Source of the DNA: Caldifarciminota bacterium
Lineage (GTDB): Bacteria > Hydrothermota > Tepidihabitantia > SM23-42
Reading direction: 5' to 3'
DNA length: 64,000 nt
Assembly: GCA_020349965.1 (NCBI GenBank)
Contig: CP070705.1
Coordinates: forward strand, 1,440,634 to 1,504,633
Positions 51,529 to 60,594 of this stretch are shown here, piece after piece. Position 1 is the stretch's first letter; every line of letters begins with the position of its first letter. A model generated the notes under the pieces. That model had not been told where the DNA came from. It made no database searches and was given only the letters and a program-made list of their open reading frames with translations. The position numbers and the translations under genes were made by a program.

Positions 51529-52235
51529 GCGCCGATCGGGCGCCGACCGTAGTATTCTAGCGACACCCTCTCGTTATCGATGAGTACATACGAGAAATTT
51601 GTCACCCAATCACCGGCATTGATGTAGTATTTATTCCCGGCATATGCTTTCAATTCCGGAAGGTGCGAGTGGCCGAGGATTACGATATCGACGTCATGCA
51701 GCTGACGTCGAGCATAATCTTCCAACATGTTCAAGAGCTTACTGCTCGGCCTTTGTTTTCTGGATAAGAGAGCAATTCGTTGAGCCAGTGCGATGCCGAT
51801 GTCCGGGTGGAGCATTCGGTACAGTCGATGGTTGACCTTCGACGTTAGCAAAAAGTTCCAAATCGCAGTCCATGGTCGTTTGTCGACCTTGTGTCCGTGT
51901 GAAAGGAGCACGCGCCAGCCGTCTACATCGAAGACGGCCGGCCCCCGGTGGACAATAATGCCCGAATCATGGAGGAAATCGCCGATCGCTATTTCATGAT
52001 TGCCCATTACGTAGTGAATTTCCTTTCCTTCACTGAGGATGCTGCGCAGAGAAGCGAGAATATGGAAATAACCCTTGGGGAAGACAAGATCATAGTCGAA
52101 CCAGATTTCGAACAGATCACCGATAATATAGAGATCAGTCAGATGGAGACGCATCTCCTCGAGAAACCGCACCAGCATGCGGCTGCTCCGATTCTTCTCG
52201 TTACTGATGTGTGCGTCGCTTATGAATAGGTGCAT
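51522..52235 (-). CDS. lpxH: UDP-2,3-diacylglucosamine pyrophosphatase-like metallophosphatase
   Basis: 237 aa. Calcineurin-type metal motifs: FISDAHIS (residues 4-11), IGDLFEIWFDYD, VMGNHE, LSHGH and GHSHLPE. The GDLFEIWFDYD block is typical of LpxH, which hydrolyses UDP-diacylglucosamine in lipid A synthesis. Related proteins without the lipid A role exist, but BamD, Omp85 and LapAB in the window fit an outer membrane with LPS. Convergent with, and overlapping by 7 bases, the GGDEF gene. Confidence 0.82.
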   Translation of the reverse strand: MHLFISDAHISNEKNRSSRMLVRFLEEMRLHLTDLYIIGDLFEIWFDYDLVFPKGYFHILASLRSILSEGKEIHYVMGNHEIAIGDFLHDSGIIVHRGPAVFDVDGWRVLLSHGHKVDKRPWTAIWNFLLTSKVNHRLYRMLHPDIGIALAQRIALLSRKQRPSSKLLNMLEDYARRQLHDVDIVILGHSHLPELKAYAGNKYYINAGDWVTNFSYVLIDNERVSLEYYGRRPIGAH

Positions 52236-52248
52236 TGTGCCGCCCGGA

Positions 52249-52320
52249 TCACTTGCCGCAACGTCTGTGGGGAGCCAGGGGGTATGAGCTCCGTGAGCGG
52301 CTTGAACTTTGTCGTACCAT
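52249..52320 (-). CDS. possible 23-codon leader peptide before lpxH
   Basis: ATG 52320 lies 8 bases after a good -10 box, and the frame ends at TGA 52249, 13 bases before the lpxH ATG. The product is Ser/Arg-rich (MVRQSSSRSRSSYPLAPHRR, then CGK). It could be a leaderless leader peptide that brings ribosomes to lpxH, or simply leader RNA. Confidence 0.35.
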   Translation of the reverse strand: MVRQSSSRSRSSYPLAPHRRCGK

Positions 52321-52328
52321 CTCCTTCA

Positions 52329-52356
52329 AGTATATTGTGATTCGGGTTCGTGTCAA
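52329..52356 (-). promoter_or_regulatory. promoter upstream of lpxH
   Basis: On the minus strand: TTGACA (52356-52351), 16-bp spacer, TATACT (52334-52329). The next ATG is 8 bases on (the short frame), and lpxH itself is 93 bases from the -10 box. Confidence 0.75.
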
Positions 52357-52553
52357 CAAAGCGAAGATAGACACGCTCCCATAAGGTATGCTGGCGTCTA
52401 CCAGCTTTGTGTGTGCACAAGTCTTACGGTCTCCATTCTGAGATGTGTGATGTAAGATCACAGGAATGGGTGAGCGCTATTTGTGGGGTGATAGGTAATC
52501 ACGCATTAGTCGTTTCGTGTGGGCGCCTTTCCGTTATGCTGGTGGAATGACCG
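52357..52553. other. intergenic region between divergent lpxH and peptidase-Omp85 genes
   Basis: With its flanking promoters the stretch without an assured gene is 352 bases. Apart from the lpxH promoter, the short frame and the next promoter, nothing was recognised in it. Confidence 0.4.
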
Positions 52554-52581
52554 TTGACACGTATGGGGGGCTGAGTATAAT
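52554..52581 (+). promoter_or_regulatory. promoter of the peptidase-propeller-Omp85 gene, leaderless type
   Basis: TTGACA (52554-52559), 16-bp spacer, TATAAT (52576-52581), 6 bases to ATG 52588. Confidence 0.87.
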
Positions 52582-52587
52582 TATTGT

Positions 52588-55398
52588 ATGAATACCATAA
52601 CAATGATAGGATTGATGATCTTTGTGCAATATTTTGGCCAGAATAAGATACAGTATAAGGATTTCGATTTCCGTGTCCTCGGGTCAGAACACTTCGATAT
52701 CTACTTCTACCAGGGTTGCGATGACCTCGCCGCGTTTGCCGAAGTTGTTCTTGAAGACGGCTACACTATGCTCAGCGACGAGCTGGGTATCACGGTCGAT
52801 TTCAAAATTCCGGTCGTCATCTACAATTCGCCCAACGATTTTTCCCAAACTAACATTACGCTGGAACTCATCGAAGAATCGACCGGCGGTTTCTCTGAAA
52901 TATTGAAGAACCGAATGGTCGTTCCTTTCACCGGTGATTACGAGGACTTCCGACATGTCCTTGTACATGAATTGACACACGTTTTTCAATTCACAATATT
53001 CTTTCCTTCGCGACTGGAGGCGATCTTCAGTGGGGACATACTTTACTCGATTCCTCTGTGGGTCTTTGAGGGCCATTGCGAATTCATGTCGCTCGGCTGG
53101 GATGTAGATTCAGATATATTCATCAGAGATCTGGTGGTGAACAACAAGTTAATCCCGATATTTGCCCTTGAGGGTTATGTCGGTTTGGTGGTTTATAAAG
53201 TGGGCCAGGCGTTCTACAATTACGTCGCCGAGAAATACGGCAGAGAAAAGGTTTCTGAATTCATTCATCTCGTCAAGGGAAAGAGAAACATGGAACCGGT
53301 CTTCATGGCAGCATTTGGCGTGACCCCGGATGAATTCAACAAACGGTGGTTGCGTTACTACCAGACAAGGTACTGGCCGAATGTCGGTGAAATGGAGAAT
53401 TTCGACAACTATGCGCGGATCATATACGACCACAAAAAGACTAATTCGATTTATAACGTATCGACGGCCATGTCTCCTGCCGGCGATAAAATAGCGTTCA
53501 TCAGCGACCGGTCCGGTACAGCCGAGATCATCGTCATATCGAGCATTGACGGCAGAGTCATTAGGAAACTTGTGAAGTCGGCATATTCTTCCGGCTACGA
53601 AGGGCTACATTTATATCAGGGTGGTCTATCATGGTCACGCGACGGCGAGTACATTACCTTTGCCGCGAAATCGAGGGGCGATGATGTACTGTACATATTG
53701 CGCGTCACGGATGGGCACGTCCACAAGCGGATGACGTTCGGACTGAATGGGATCTATTCTCCCAGGTTCAGTCCCGATGGGAAGAAAATCATCTTCACTG
53801 GTTTGAAGGATTCCTATTCGGACGTGTACCTCTGTGATGTCGAGACCGGTATCATCGAAAAGGTGACGGACGACATCTATTCGGAAAGTTATCCAGATAT
53901 GCTTTCGGATGATCTGATCGTATTTGTTTCAGATCGACCGGACTCGGGCGAGGATTATTACTATGGTAATCATGCGATATTCATGTATGATCACGGAGAA
54001 GTCAGAAGATTGACGCCGCGTGCGAAATACCTCACATCTCCGATCTTCATCCCGGATGGAAGTATCTATTTCGTTGCCGATTATGATTCCGCTTACAATC
54101 TCTACTATTATTCGAGCGACGAGATGAAGATAACCAAACAGACAGACATTTTTACAGGAATCTACTACCCATCAATATCAATGGACGGCAGCAAGATCGC
54201 ATTTTCGTACTATAATGATTATGGATATGACATCTGTGTCGTCAAAGATCCTCTGGACAAGATGATCGCCTGCGCGCGGCCCGACAGCCTTGAGATTGAA
54301 CAGGAAGATTACTACGTTCAAGAAGAATTGGCGGACGATGATGTAAGAAAGTACAAACCAAAATTCACTTTCGATTACTTTTCTGCAAGTGCTGAATATT
54401 TCTCGGCGCTCGGCTTCTCAGGCGTAGGACAGATCGGGATCAGCGATATTCTCGGGAATCATCATTTTCAGTTCGCTTCCAATTTCTACGGTAGCCTAAC
54501 GAGTTCCGATATTTTCATCAATTACTGGTATCTCAGGAGGCGTACCGATTTCGGAGTGGCTCTTTTCCAGTACCTCAACTACTTCGCCGATGGCAATGAC
54601 CTGCTGGTATGGCGCTACCTGGGTTTGGGTGGAGGCGTCCAATATCCGCTTGACCGCTTTTTCAGAATCGAGTTCGGACTCTATGCATACAAACTCTACG
54701 AGAAAAGATGGCTCGATTTCTTCCCGTCATACAGCTCATACTGGTCGCTGGAGGATGATTTCAACTTCTTCTATCCTGAACTCTCGCTGGTATTCGACAA
54801 TATCAAGTGGGGACCGCTCGGCCCGCACGACGGCCGGCGTTTCAGGATTGGCGGCTACGTGACTCTGTTCAGCGACGGAGAGCTTAGAAGTACGATCTTG
54901 GATTATCGCCGCTACTTTGCGTTCTCTCCAAGGACGAGCTTCGCGACGCGTCTCGTTTTGGCTGGTAGTTTCGGCAGCGACCTTGATTATTGGTCAATCG
55001 GAGGTGCCTATTCATTGCGCGGCTATGACTACTATGCACTGACCGGTTCGAAGTTGGGTTTTTTGAATCTGGAGTTGAGGTTTCCGTTCATCGATCGCTT
55101 GAGCATTGCGTTTCCGCTGCCGCTCGAGATCCGCAATGTTCGAGCGTGTCTCTTTGCAGACATGGGAGCCGTGCATACGGATTCGGTCAGACTCTGGGAA
55201 ACGGATGATGGTTTTTACCTCAGAGATCTCAAACTCGGTGTGGGCGCAGGGTTACGTTTTACGTTCATGTATGTGATATTCCGGTTTGATGTCGCCCGTG
55301 CCCACAATCTGAAGGGTTGGTATGAAGACTACGTATCGGGCGTAGAGAACACGCCTTCTGAATGGAAGTTCTACCTGACCCTCAGTCCGGACTGGTAA
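52588..55398 (+). CDS. zinc metallopeptidase - TolB-type propeller - Omp85 barrel fusion protein
   Basis: 936 aa. Residues 25-270 form a gluzincin-like peptidase domain with HELTH (127-131) and a downstream WVFEG Glu161 as third zinc ligand. Residues 285-560 are TolB/WD40-like propeller repeats (AFISDRSGTAEIIVIS, FSPDGKKIIFTG, SMDGSKIAFSYYNDYG). Residues 600-936 are a beta-barrel of the bacterial surface antigen (Omp85/BamA) type, with SIGGAYSLRGYDYYALTGSKLG matching the RGY lid-lock motif. The N terminus is only a short hydrophobic signal. It is probably an outer-membrane protein presenting a peptidase and propeller. Confidence 0.85.
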   Translation: MNTITMIGLMIFVQYFGQNKIQYKDFDFRVLGSEHFDIYFYQGCDDLAAFAEVVLEDGYTMLSDELGITVDFKIPVVIYNSPNDFSQTNITLELIEESTGGFSEILKNRMVVPFTGDYEDFRHVLVHELTHVFQFTIFFPSRLEAIFSGDILYSIPLWVFEGHCEFMSLGWDVDSDIFIRDLVVNNKLIPIFALEGYVGLVVYKVGQAFYNYVAEKYGREKVSEFIHLVKGKRNMEPVFMAAFGVTPDEFNKRWLRYYQTRYWPNVGEMENFDNYARIIYDHKKTNSIYNVSTAMSPAGDKIAFISDRSGTAEIIVISSIDGRVIRKLVKSAYSSGYEGLHLYQGGLSWSRDGEYITFAAKSRGDDVLYILRVTDGHVHKRMTFGLNGIYSPRFSPDGKKIIFTGLKDSYSDVYLCDVETGIIEKVTDDIYSESYPDMLSDDLIVFVSDRPDSGEDYYYGNHAIFMYDHGEVRRLTPRAKYLTSPIFIPDGSIYFVADYDSAYNLYYYSSDEMKITKQTDIFTGIYYPSISMDGSKIAFSYYNDYGYDICVVKDPLDKMIACARPDSLEIEQEDYYVQEELADDDVRKYKPKFTFDYFSASAEYFSALGFSGVGQIGISDILGNHHFQFASNFYGSLTSSDIFINYWYLRRRTDFGVALFQYLNYFADGNDLLVWRYLGLGGGVQYPLDRFFRIEFGLYAYKLYEKRWLDFFPSYSSYWSLEDDFNFFYPELSLVFDNIKWGPLGPHDGRRFRIGGYVTLFSDGELRSTILDYRRYFAFSPRTSFATRLVLAGSFGSDLDYWSIGGAYSLRGYDYYALTGSKLGFLNLELRFPFIDRLSIAFPLPLEIRNVRACLFADMGAVHTDSVRLWETDDGFYLRDLKLGVGAGLRFTFMYVIFRFDVARAHNLKGWYEDYVSGVENTPSEWKFYLTLSPDW

Positions 55399-55434
55399 TC
55401 GTCTTAATACATCGACTATTTTGACCAGTTCAAT

Positions 55435-56652
55435 ATGAAAAAACCCTATGCGGTGATCGCATTTCTTGTATTGTTCGTTTTCGGATGTAAGACGGATGAC
55501 AAGGTCGTTGTCGATTATTGGCACGTAATGGGTGGCCCGCTTGGTCGGCGGCTAGCCGAGATGATCAGCGATTTCAATCGCTTACATCCGGAAGGTGAAG
55601 TGCGTGGTGTCCACATGGGATCATACGATGTGCTTGCCCAGAAGCTCATGGGCGCCATCTCGTCCGGTAATCCGCCGGTCATTGCGCAGATGTATGAATC
55701 CTGGACCGACCAGTTTCTCGAGGCTGGTGAACTCGTACCGCTGGGTGAATTCGTCAGCCGTGCGCCGGACTTCGATCTGCATGATTTCTACCCTGTATTC
55801 ATCGACGATTGTACGTATGATACCCTTTTAGTAACATTGCCTTTCAATAAAAGCATCCCCGTATTCTACTACAACGCAGACATCTTGAGCGGCGTCGGTG
55901 TCGATACTTTTCCCGTTGACTGGGCGGATTTCCGGCGAGTCTGTATGGAGACCAGAAGGGCTGGCGTCTGGCCGACTTCGTGGCCGCTCGACGTGTGGTA
56001 TTTTTCGACAATGCTATATCAGGAAGGCGGCGTGCTCTTCGATGAAGCAACGCATCAGCCGCGTTTTAATTCGCCCGAAGGAATTGGCGTCATAGAGTAC
56101 CTTGTCTTGCTTGTCAGAGACAGTCTGTTCTATCTGAGTCCTGGTTTTCAGCGGCAAGATGAATTTCTTTCGGGCAATGTTGCGATGATCCCTGCGTCGA
56201 TTGTCTCATGGGCTTTCATGAAGGGTAAAACATCATTCCGGATCGGTGTCGCACCCTTCCCCCATGGTAAGAACCGTGCAACCGTCATCGCAGGTACCAA
56301 TATCGGTATGTTCAGAAAAACAACACCGAACCAGCGCAAACTTGCATGGCAGTTCATCGAGTGGTTTCTACAGCCCGAGAATCAGATGCGCTGGACCGCA
56401 GCGAGTTATTACCTTCCGACACGGCGCAGTGCCACAGAAACCGACGCCTTCAGGCAATTTGTGGCCGAGAATCCACCCTATGAAGAAATCGTACGCCAAC
56501 TCCAGTTTGCGCGCACTGAGCCGAAGACCAAAGAATGGTTTACCGGACGAATCTACCTGAACGATGCGGTTGAAGAAGCAATGAGACTTGAACGCAGTCC
56601 GCAGCAGGCGCTCGATGATGCTGCGCAGCGGTTGCTCGTTGAACTCAGGTAG
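55435..56652 (+). CDS. ABC transporter sugar-binding lipoprotein (UgpB/MalE type)
   Basis: 405 aa. Lipobox VFGC (Cys at residue 18), then a cluster B binding fold: VVVDYWHVMGGPLGRRLAEMISDFNRLHP, PPVIAQMYESW, TLPFNKSIPVFYYNADIL, and C-terminal WQFIEWFLQPENQMRWTAASYYLPTR. The family binds sugars or glycerol phosphates. No permease or ATPase genes are near, so its partners are elsewhere. It lies 36 bases after the Omp85 fusion gene. Confidence 0.92.
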   Translation: MKKPYAVIAFLVLFVFGCKTDDKVVVDYWHVMGGPLGRRLAEMISDFNRLHPEGEVRGVHMGSYDVLAQKLMGAISSGNPPVIAQMYESWTDQFLEAGELVPLGEFVSRAPDFDLHDFYPVFIDDCTYDTLLVTLPFNKSIPVFYYNADILSGVGVDTFPVDWADFRRVCMETRRAGVWPTSWPLDVWYFSTMLYQEGGVLFDEATHQPRFNSPEGIGVIEYLVLLVRDSLFYLSPGFQRQDEFLSGNVAMIPASIVSWAFMKGKTSFRIGVAPFPHGKNRATVIAGTNIGMFRKTTPNQRKLAWQFIEWFLQPENQMRWTAASYYLPTRRSATETDAFRQFVAENPPYEEIVRQLQFARTEPKTKEWFTGRIYLNDAVEEAMRLERSPQQALDDAAQRLLVELR

Positions 56653-56654
56653 GC

Positions 56655-59408
56655 TTATTCCGTAACAATGATCACCTTGCGGGTGATCGTTTCATTTTCA
56701 TATCCTGCACGTACGAAGTAGATTCCGGCGCTCACTCTGCGTCCCCTGCTGTCAGTACACAGCCAGTTAACCGCGTGATCTCCCGAACTGATGTTTTGAT
56801 CGAGGATATCTGAGACTAACCGGCCAGTGACATCGAAGACGCTTATCGAGACCCTACCATCATGTGGAACCGTAAAGCTAATACTTACATTTGCTGCAGA
56901 AGGATTGGGTGCCGGTGGCCTGAACGTGAACGTGTACTGGTTGTTGCTTTCCAGAGTTTCGATACCAACTTCGGCTGCCGTCATCGTTCTCATCATAAAG
57001 TCGTGCGTGGTCCACGCGTGCCAGCCAGGGTTTTGGGGGTCGGTATAGTACCAATAGGAGACGTTGTCCAGGGGTGGTGTGTTGTCCCAGCCTATACCCG
57101 GCGCACTCGGCGATGTCGAGAGCCAGTGTACGACCATCCAGAACGGATCACCCGTCGTCATCTGGATCGGTGGCGAGAAATCATTGACCGACCAACCCAA
57201 GCCTGGTGCAGGAATCGTTTCGGGTGGCGCAATGTAGTACGATTGACCCAAACCGGGCAGCCCCAGAGAGTCGCTGTTAAGGGATACGGCGATTGGGTTA
57301 CTGCCATTTACAAAGAAGCGTATGCTTGTTATATAGTAAGGCGCTACGAGGCAGGGTGTCATTTTCGTGGCGAATTTGTTGTCCCAAAATGTAGTGGAGA
57401 CAATACCGAAGACATCTGGAAAACCATCGTCGTATATTATTTCATATGATACACTGACATCTGCTGTGCTTGTGTCATTTGCCGGGACATAATCATTCGC
57501 TACACCGGTGAAAACGCACACCTCGTAGCCGCCTGTGTCCGGAGGATTCCAGTTTGGTGTGAGCGTCAAGGTTTGTGATTGGAAGGGGCTGAGGTAGGTT
57601 TGCCCGGTTCCGGTATATATGAGCGTGCCGATGTCATCATATATCTGACAGGTAACGGGGATGTTCTCAGAGTAGCTACCACGGTTCGTGACCGTCACCC
57701 TGGGTGCGTTTGTGTAATTGACAGTGAGTTCAGAGAACGGATAGATGATACCCACCACCGCACCGTCGTGGTAGCATATGCTGCTTTGCTCGCATGTATC
57801 GTTCGCGAGGAATTCATCACCCGATAGAGCGGTAAAGATGCTCGTCCGATAACGCCCGTAGTCCGGTACTGACCACGAAGGCGAGAAAGTCGCCGTTGTA
57901 CTGGAGGTCGGCGACAGGTTCATCACCATGACGGTGTCGGCGTACAGTAATTGCGACAATGAATCATATATGTTGCAGATCGTGGGGAAAGTCGCGGTTT
58001 GCGTGCCGTAGTTCCGGATGATCGCCTGTGGTGATGTGCTCTGTCCTACTTGCAACAAGGCGACGGGTGCATTTATACGTTCTACGCCGACGTCGTTGCT
58101 TAGAACATCGAGCATGCGGATCGCATATACTTCACCGCCATTGCCGAATTCACGGGCATGTACAGCCTTTCCGCCGGCAGTGATGAACGAACCGTCTTTG
58201 GAAACGTCGACCGAGAATATCGAGCCCGGTTCATCGATATCGTCGAGCAGCTGAAAGACTGGCGTTGCCGAACTCCGGTCGAATACGGTCAGGACATCGC
58301 CGAAAGTGCCATTGTATTGACCCCAAGACCCGGCAATGGCTCGAGAACCGTCTTCGCTCAGGGCGCAAGATGCGACGTAGTCACCGTATTGTGAATACTC
58401 CCAGAGGGGCGTGGCAGTTGAGGAATCGAATAACAGCACCTTGCCAGAGTTGGTCGGACTGTATTGATATGTTCCTGCCATGATCGTCGACGCGTCGTCG
58501 GAGATGGCAACGGCGGTCACCCAGGGATGACCTGTGAAACACTGCCATAAAAGGTCGTATGTGCTGCCGTTCCACCGGTAGAGGTAGACACGCGTATTGA
58601 AATCACCTTTAACCAGGTACGTACCGTCACCCGATATCTTGGCAGCCGTTTGCCCGTATTGACCGATTGAATCACGACGCGAACCATCAGCATTGAAGAC
58701 ATATATGGCGTGGTAAGTAGTGACACAGAAGACCGAGCCATCGTTTGCCATATCGATACCGTAGATACCAGTCGTCGGGTTGAAAGGAACGGTTCTTATT
58801 GTATCTCCGTATTGGTCGAAAAGGAATAGTCTGCCTTCGCCTACCCCGAGAGCAAGGGCAGCGTATACCGAACCATCGTCGGTAACGCTAATCGTCGGGC
58901 CCTGAGCACTCGAAGAGAAATCGAATCCAGGAGGTAGACTGTACGACCAATTGGGTGCCCCACTTGCCGAGGTGAAACTGTAGCAGGCTTCACCGTCAGC
59001 CAGTACGCCAATGGCTCCGCCATTCAAGGACACGTCGGTCGAAATGAACCAGTCTGCACCAGGCATGGGAAATGACCAGGTAGGTGTTGAGGTACCCAGA
59101 GTGCGGTACAGGCTCGTCCTTTCATTGTTCAGATACCATCCTGCCTGTATCCACATGCCGTTACCTGCGATTGCCGTATGTTGGGCTATGGCATTTTGGT
59201 GGGTGCGATCGACCCACAGGATTTCGGCTCGATAGTTGCCACAGAAATCCGTGGATAGTCTGCTTGGGCCGGTGTTGCCTGCTGGTTCGGTGGTGAATCG
59301 GGTTCCCGTTCCGTTCGTTTCTACATCTACGCCTGGTGAACCATCCTCTTTAAGAGAACCGGCAGACAGAGCCGTTACTGCGATCACAAACATCATAAGA
59401 TACTTCAT
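56655..59408 (-). CDS. large secreted propeller protein with CARDB-like domains and T9SS-like sorting domain
   Basis: 917 aa. Signal peptide (residues 1-17), WD/PQQ-like propeller repeats to about residue 440 (ISVTDDGSVYAALALG, VDVSKDGSFITAGGKAV), two CARDB-like beta domains (NDVGVERINAPV; YTNAPRVTVTNRGSYSENIPV) at about 440-650, and a C-terminal sorting domain (ISVFDVTGRLVSDIL... AGIYFVRAGY... RKVIIVTE). The last is typical for type IX-type secretion and cell-surface attachment. AAGGAGG lies before two ATGs; the second (59408) has better spacing. Confidence 0.88.
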   Translation of the reverse strand: MKYLMMFVIAVTALSAGSLKEDGSPGVDVETNGTGTRFTTEPAGNTGPSRLSTDFCGNYRAEILWVDRTHQNAIAQHTAIAGNGMWIQAGWYLNNERTSLYRTLGTSTPTWSFPMPGADWFISTDVSLNGGAIGVLADGEACYSFTSASGAPNWSYSLPPGFDFSSSAQGPTISVTDDGSVYAALALGVGEGRLFLFDQYGDTIRTVPFNPTTGIYGIDMANDGSVFCVTTYHAIYVFNADGSRRDSIGQYGQTAAKISGDGTYLVKGDFNTRVYLYRWNGSTYDLLWQCFTGHPWVTAVAISDDASTIMAGTYQYSPTNSGKVLLFDSSTATPLWEYSQYGDYVASCALSEDGSRAIAGSWGQYNGTFGDVLTVFDRSSATPVFQLLDDIDEPGSIFSVDVSKDGSFITAGGKAVHAREFGNGGEVYAIRMLDVLSNDVGVERINAPVALLQVGQSTSPQAIIRNYGTQTATFPTICNIYDSLSQLLYADTVMVMNLSPTSSTTATFSPSWSVPDYGRYRTSIFTALSGDEFLANDTCEQSSICYHDGAVVGIIYPFSELTVNYTNAPRVTVTNRGSYSENIPVTCQIYDDIGTLIYTGTGQTYLSPFQSQTLTLTPNWNPPDTGGYEVCVFTGVANDYVPANDTSTADVSVSYEIIYDDGFPDVFGIVSTTFWDNKFATKMTPCLVAPYYITSIRFFVNGSNPIAVSLNSDSLGLPGLGQSYYIAPPETIPAPGLGWSVNDFSPPIQMTTGDPFWMVVHWLSTSPSAPGIGWDNTPPLDNVSYWYYTDPQNPGWHAWTTHDFMMRTMTAAEVGIETLESNNQYTFTFRPPAPNPSAANVSISFTVPHDGRVSISVFDVTGRLVSDILDQNISSGDHAVNWLCTDSRGRRVSAGIYFVRAGYENETITRKVIIVTE

Positions 59409-59426
59409 CATCTCCTCCTTAGTCTA

Positions 59427-59454
59427 ATTATAGTCGTCGATTGTATGCAGTCAA
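59427..59454 (-). promoter_or_regulatory. promoter of the 917-aa secreted protein gene, Shine-Dalgarno-leader type
   Basis: On the minus strand: TTGACT (59454-59449), 16-bp spacer, TATAAT (59432-59427), 18 bases to ATG 59408 with AAGGAGG between. Confidence 0.85.
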
Positions 59455-59571
59455 TCTTCCGTGAGTGAATTTTTGCCATAGGTCGATCACAAAAAACGAT
59501 GTCCGCGTCGGCGCAAGGTTTGCGTGTTCCATTGTAATAACCAGATGTTTGCTACATTTTGAGGGGTGATA

Positions 59572-59600
59572 TTGACAATGCTTTAAATATATGTTATATT
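59572..59600 (+). promoter_or_regulatory. promoter of the PhzF-like gene, leaderless type
   Basis: TTGACA (59572-59577), 17-bp spacer, TATATT (59595-59600), 5 bases to ATG 59606. An upstream ATG at 59591 lies inside the promoter. Confidence 0.82.
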
Positions 59601-59605
59601 TGCGT

Positions 59606-60526
59606 ATGCCCAGCTGGATCAAGGCAAAGAGATTCAGTGCATTCACTGCATTGCCTTACGGGGGTAATCCGGCATGGGTCGTTCTGGGATCCGAGGAGTT
59701 GACAGACGAGGATCTTCTGACCCTTGCCTCGGATCTTAACCCCGTATATGATACCGCTTTCGTTTTTCCCGAAGCCACTGCCGAAGCGGATATATGCCTG
59801 CGCTTCTTCAACGGTAAGAATGAGGTCAACTTTTCAAGCCATGCTGCGATAGCGACCTATTTCGCGCTCAGCGGCGAGAATATGGTGCAGTTGAAGGAAC
59901 CGGAGACGGTCATCAAGCAGCGGACAAAAACGGGTATCAACTCAGTGGAACTAAGGGTAGACGGCGACAAAGTGACAAGGGCAACCATCACGTTGGCCAA
60001 ACCGACGCATCTGGATCTCGAGATCAATCCCACACTGGTAGCAAGATTCCTCGGACTCAGCCTGGATGATGTAACGGCTGCCGGACTGCCAATGGAAGTT
60101 ATGTCAACCGGGTTTTATGATCTGGTCGTGCCATTACGTTCGTTGAAAGATCTTAGGAACATCAATCCCAATTTTACGCTGATGGACAGTTTCTGCGTTC
60201 GTCTGGGAATCAGCGGAGTCGTCGTTTTTTGCCGCCAGACATTTGACCTGGACAGCAGTGCGTTCATGCGTCACTTTGCACCTACGGTAGGTGTGAACGA
60301 AAATCCCATCTCCGGTCTGGCCGCAGGCACGTTGGGTTGCTATTTGATCAAGCATAAATTGATTGAGGCAGCGAATTTTTCACGAATAATAATCGAGCAA
60401 GGACACCTTCAACAGAAACAAGGCAAGGTGTATGTACACATCGAGACCACACGCGGCCAAATATACCGCGTGAAGATCGGCGGTAACGCCGTACAGACTT
60501 TCACCGGATACATCATAACACCATAA
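59606..60526 (+). CDS. PhzF-family isomerase-like protein with altered acidic residues
   Basis: 306 aa. Family frame: FSAFTALPYGGNPAWVV near the N terminus, HAAIATYFAL, and FAPTVGVNENPISGLAAGTLG. PhzF enzymes resemble diaminopimelate epimerase and use an acid residue at the SETTF motif; here it reads VYDTAF (Asp49 for Glu). The conserved EDPVTGSA box is ENPISGLA, with Asn233 for Asp. The protein may therefore act differently from known isomerases. The start is ATG 59606, fixed by the promoter. Monocistronic. Confidence 0.82.
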   Translation: MPSWIKAKRFSAFTALPYGGNPAWVVLGSEELTDEDLLTLASDLNPVYDTAFVFPEATAEADICLRFFNGKNEVNFSSHAAIATYFALSGENMVQLKEPETVIKQRTKTGINSVELRVDGDKVTRATITLAKPTHLDLEINPTLVARFLGLSLDDVTAAGLPMEVMSTGFYDLVVPLRSLKDLRNINPNFTLMDSFCVRLGISGVVVFCRQTFDLDSSAFMRHFAPTVGVNENPISGLAAGTLGCYLIKHKLIEAANFSRIIIEQGHLQQKQGKVYVHIETTRGQIYRVKIGGNAVQTFTGYIITP

Positions 60527-60559
60527 TCGCGATTCACGGACGTTCCAGCTACGTTTTTC

Positions 60560-60587
60560 TTGACGGTGAATGAATTCTGGGTATACT
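60560..60587 (+). promoter_or_regulatory. rnf operon promoter, leaderless type
   Basis: TTGACG (60560-60565), 16-bp spacer, TATACT (60582-60587), 7 bases to ATG 60595. Confidence 0.83.
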
Positions 60588-60594
60588 TGATGCC

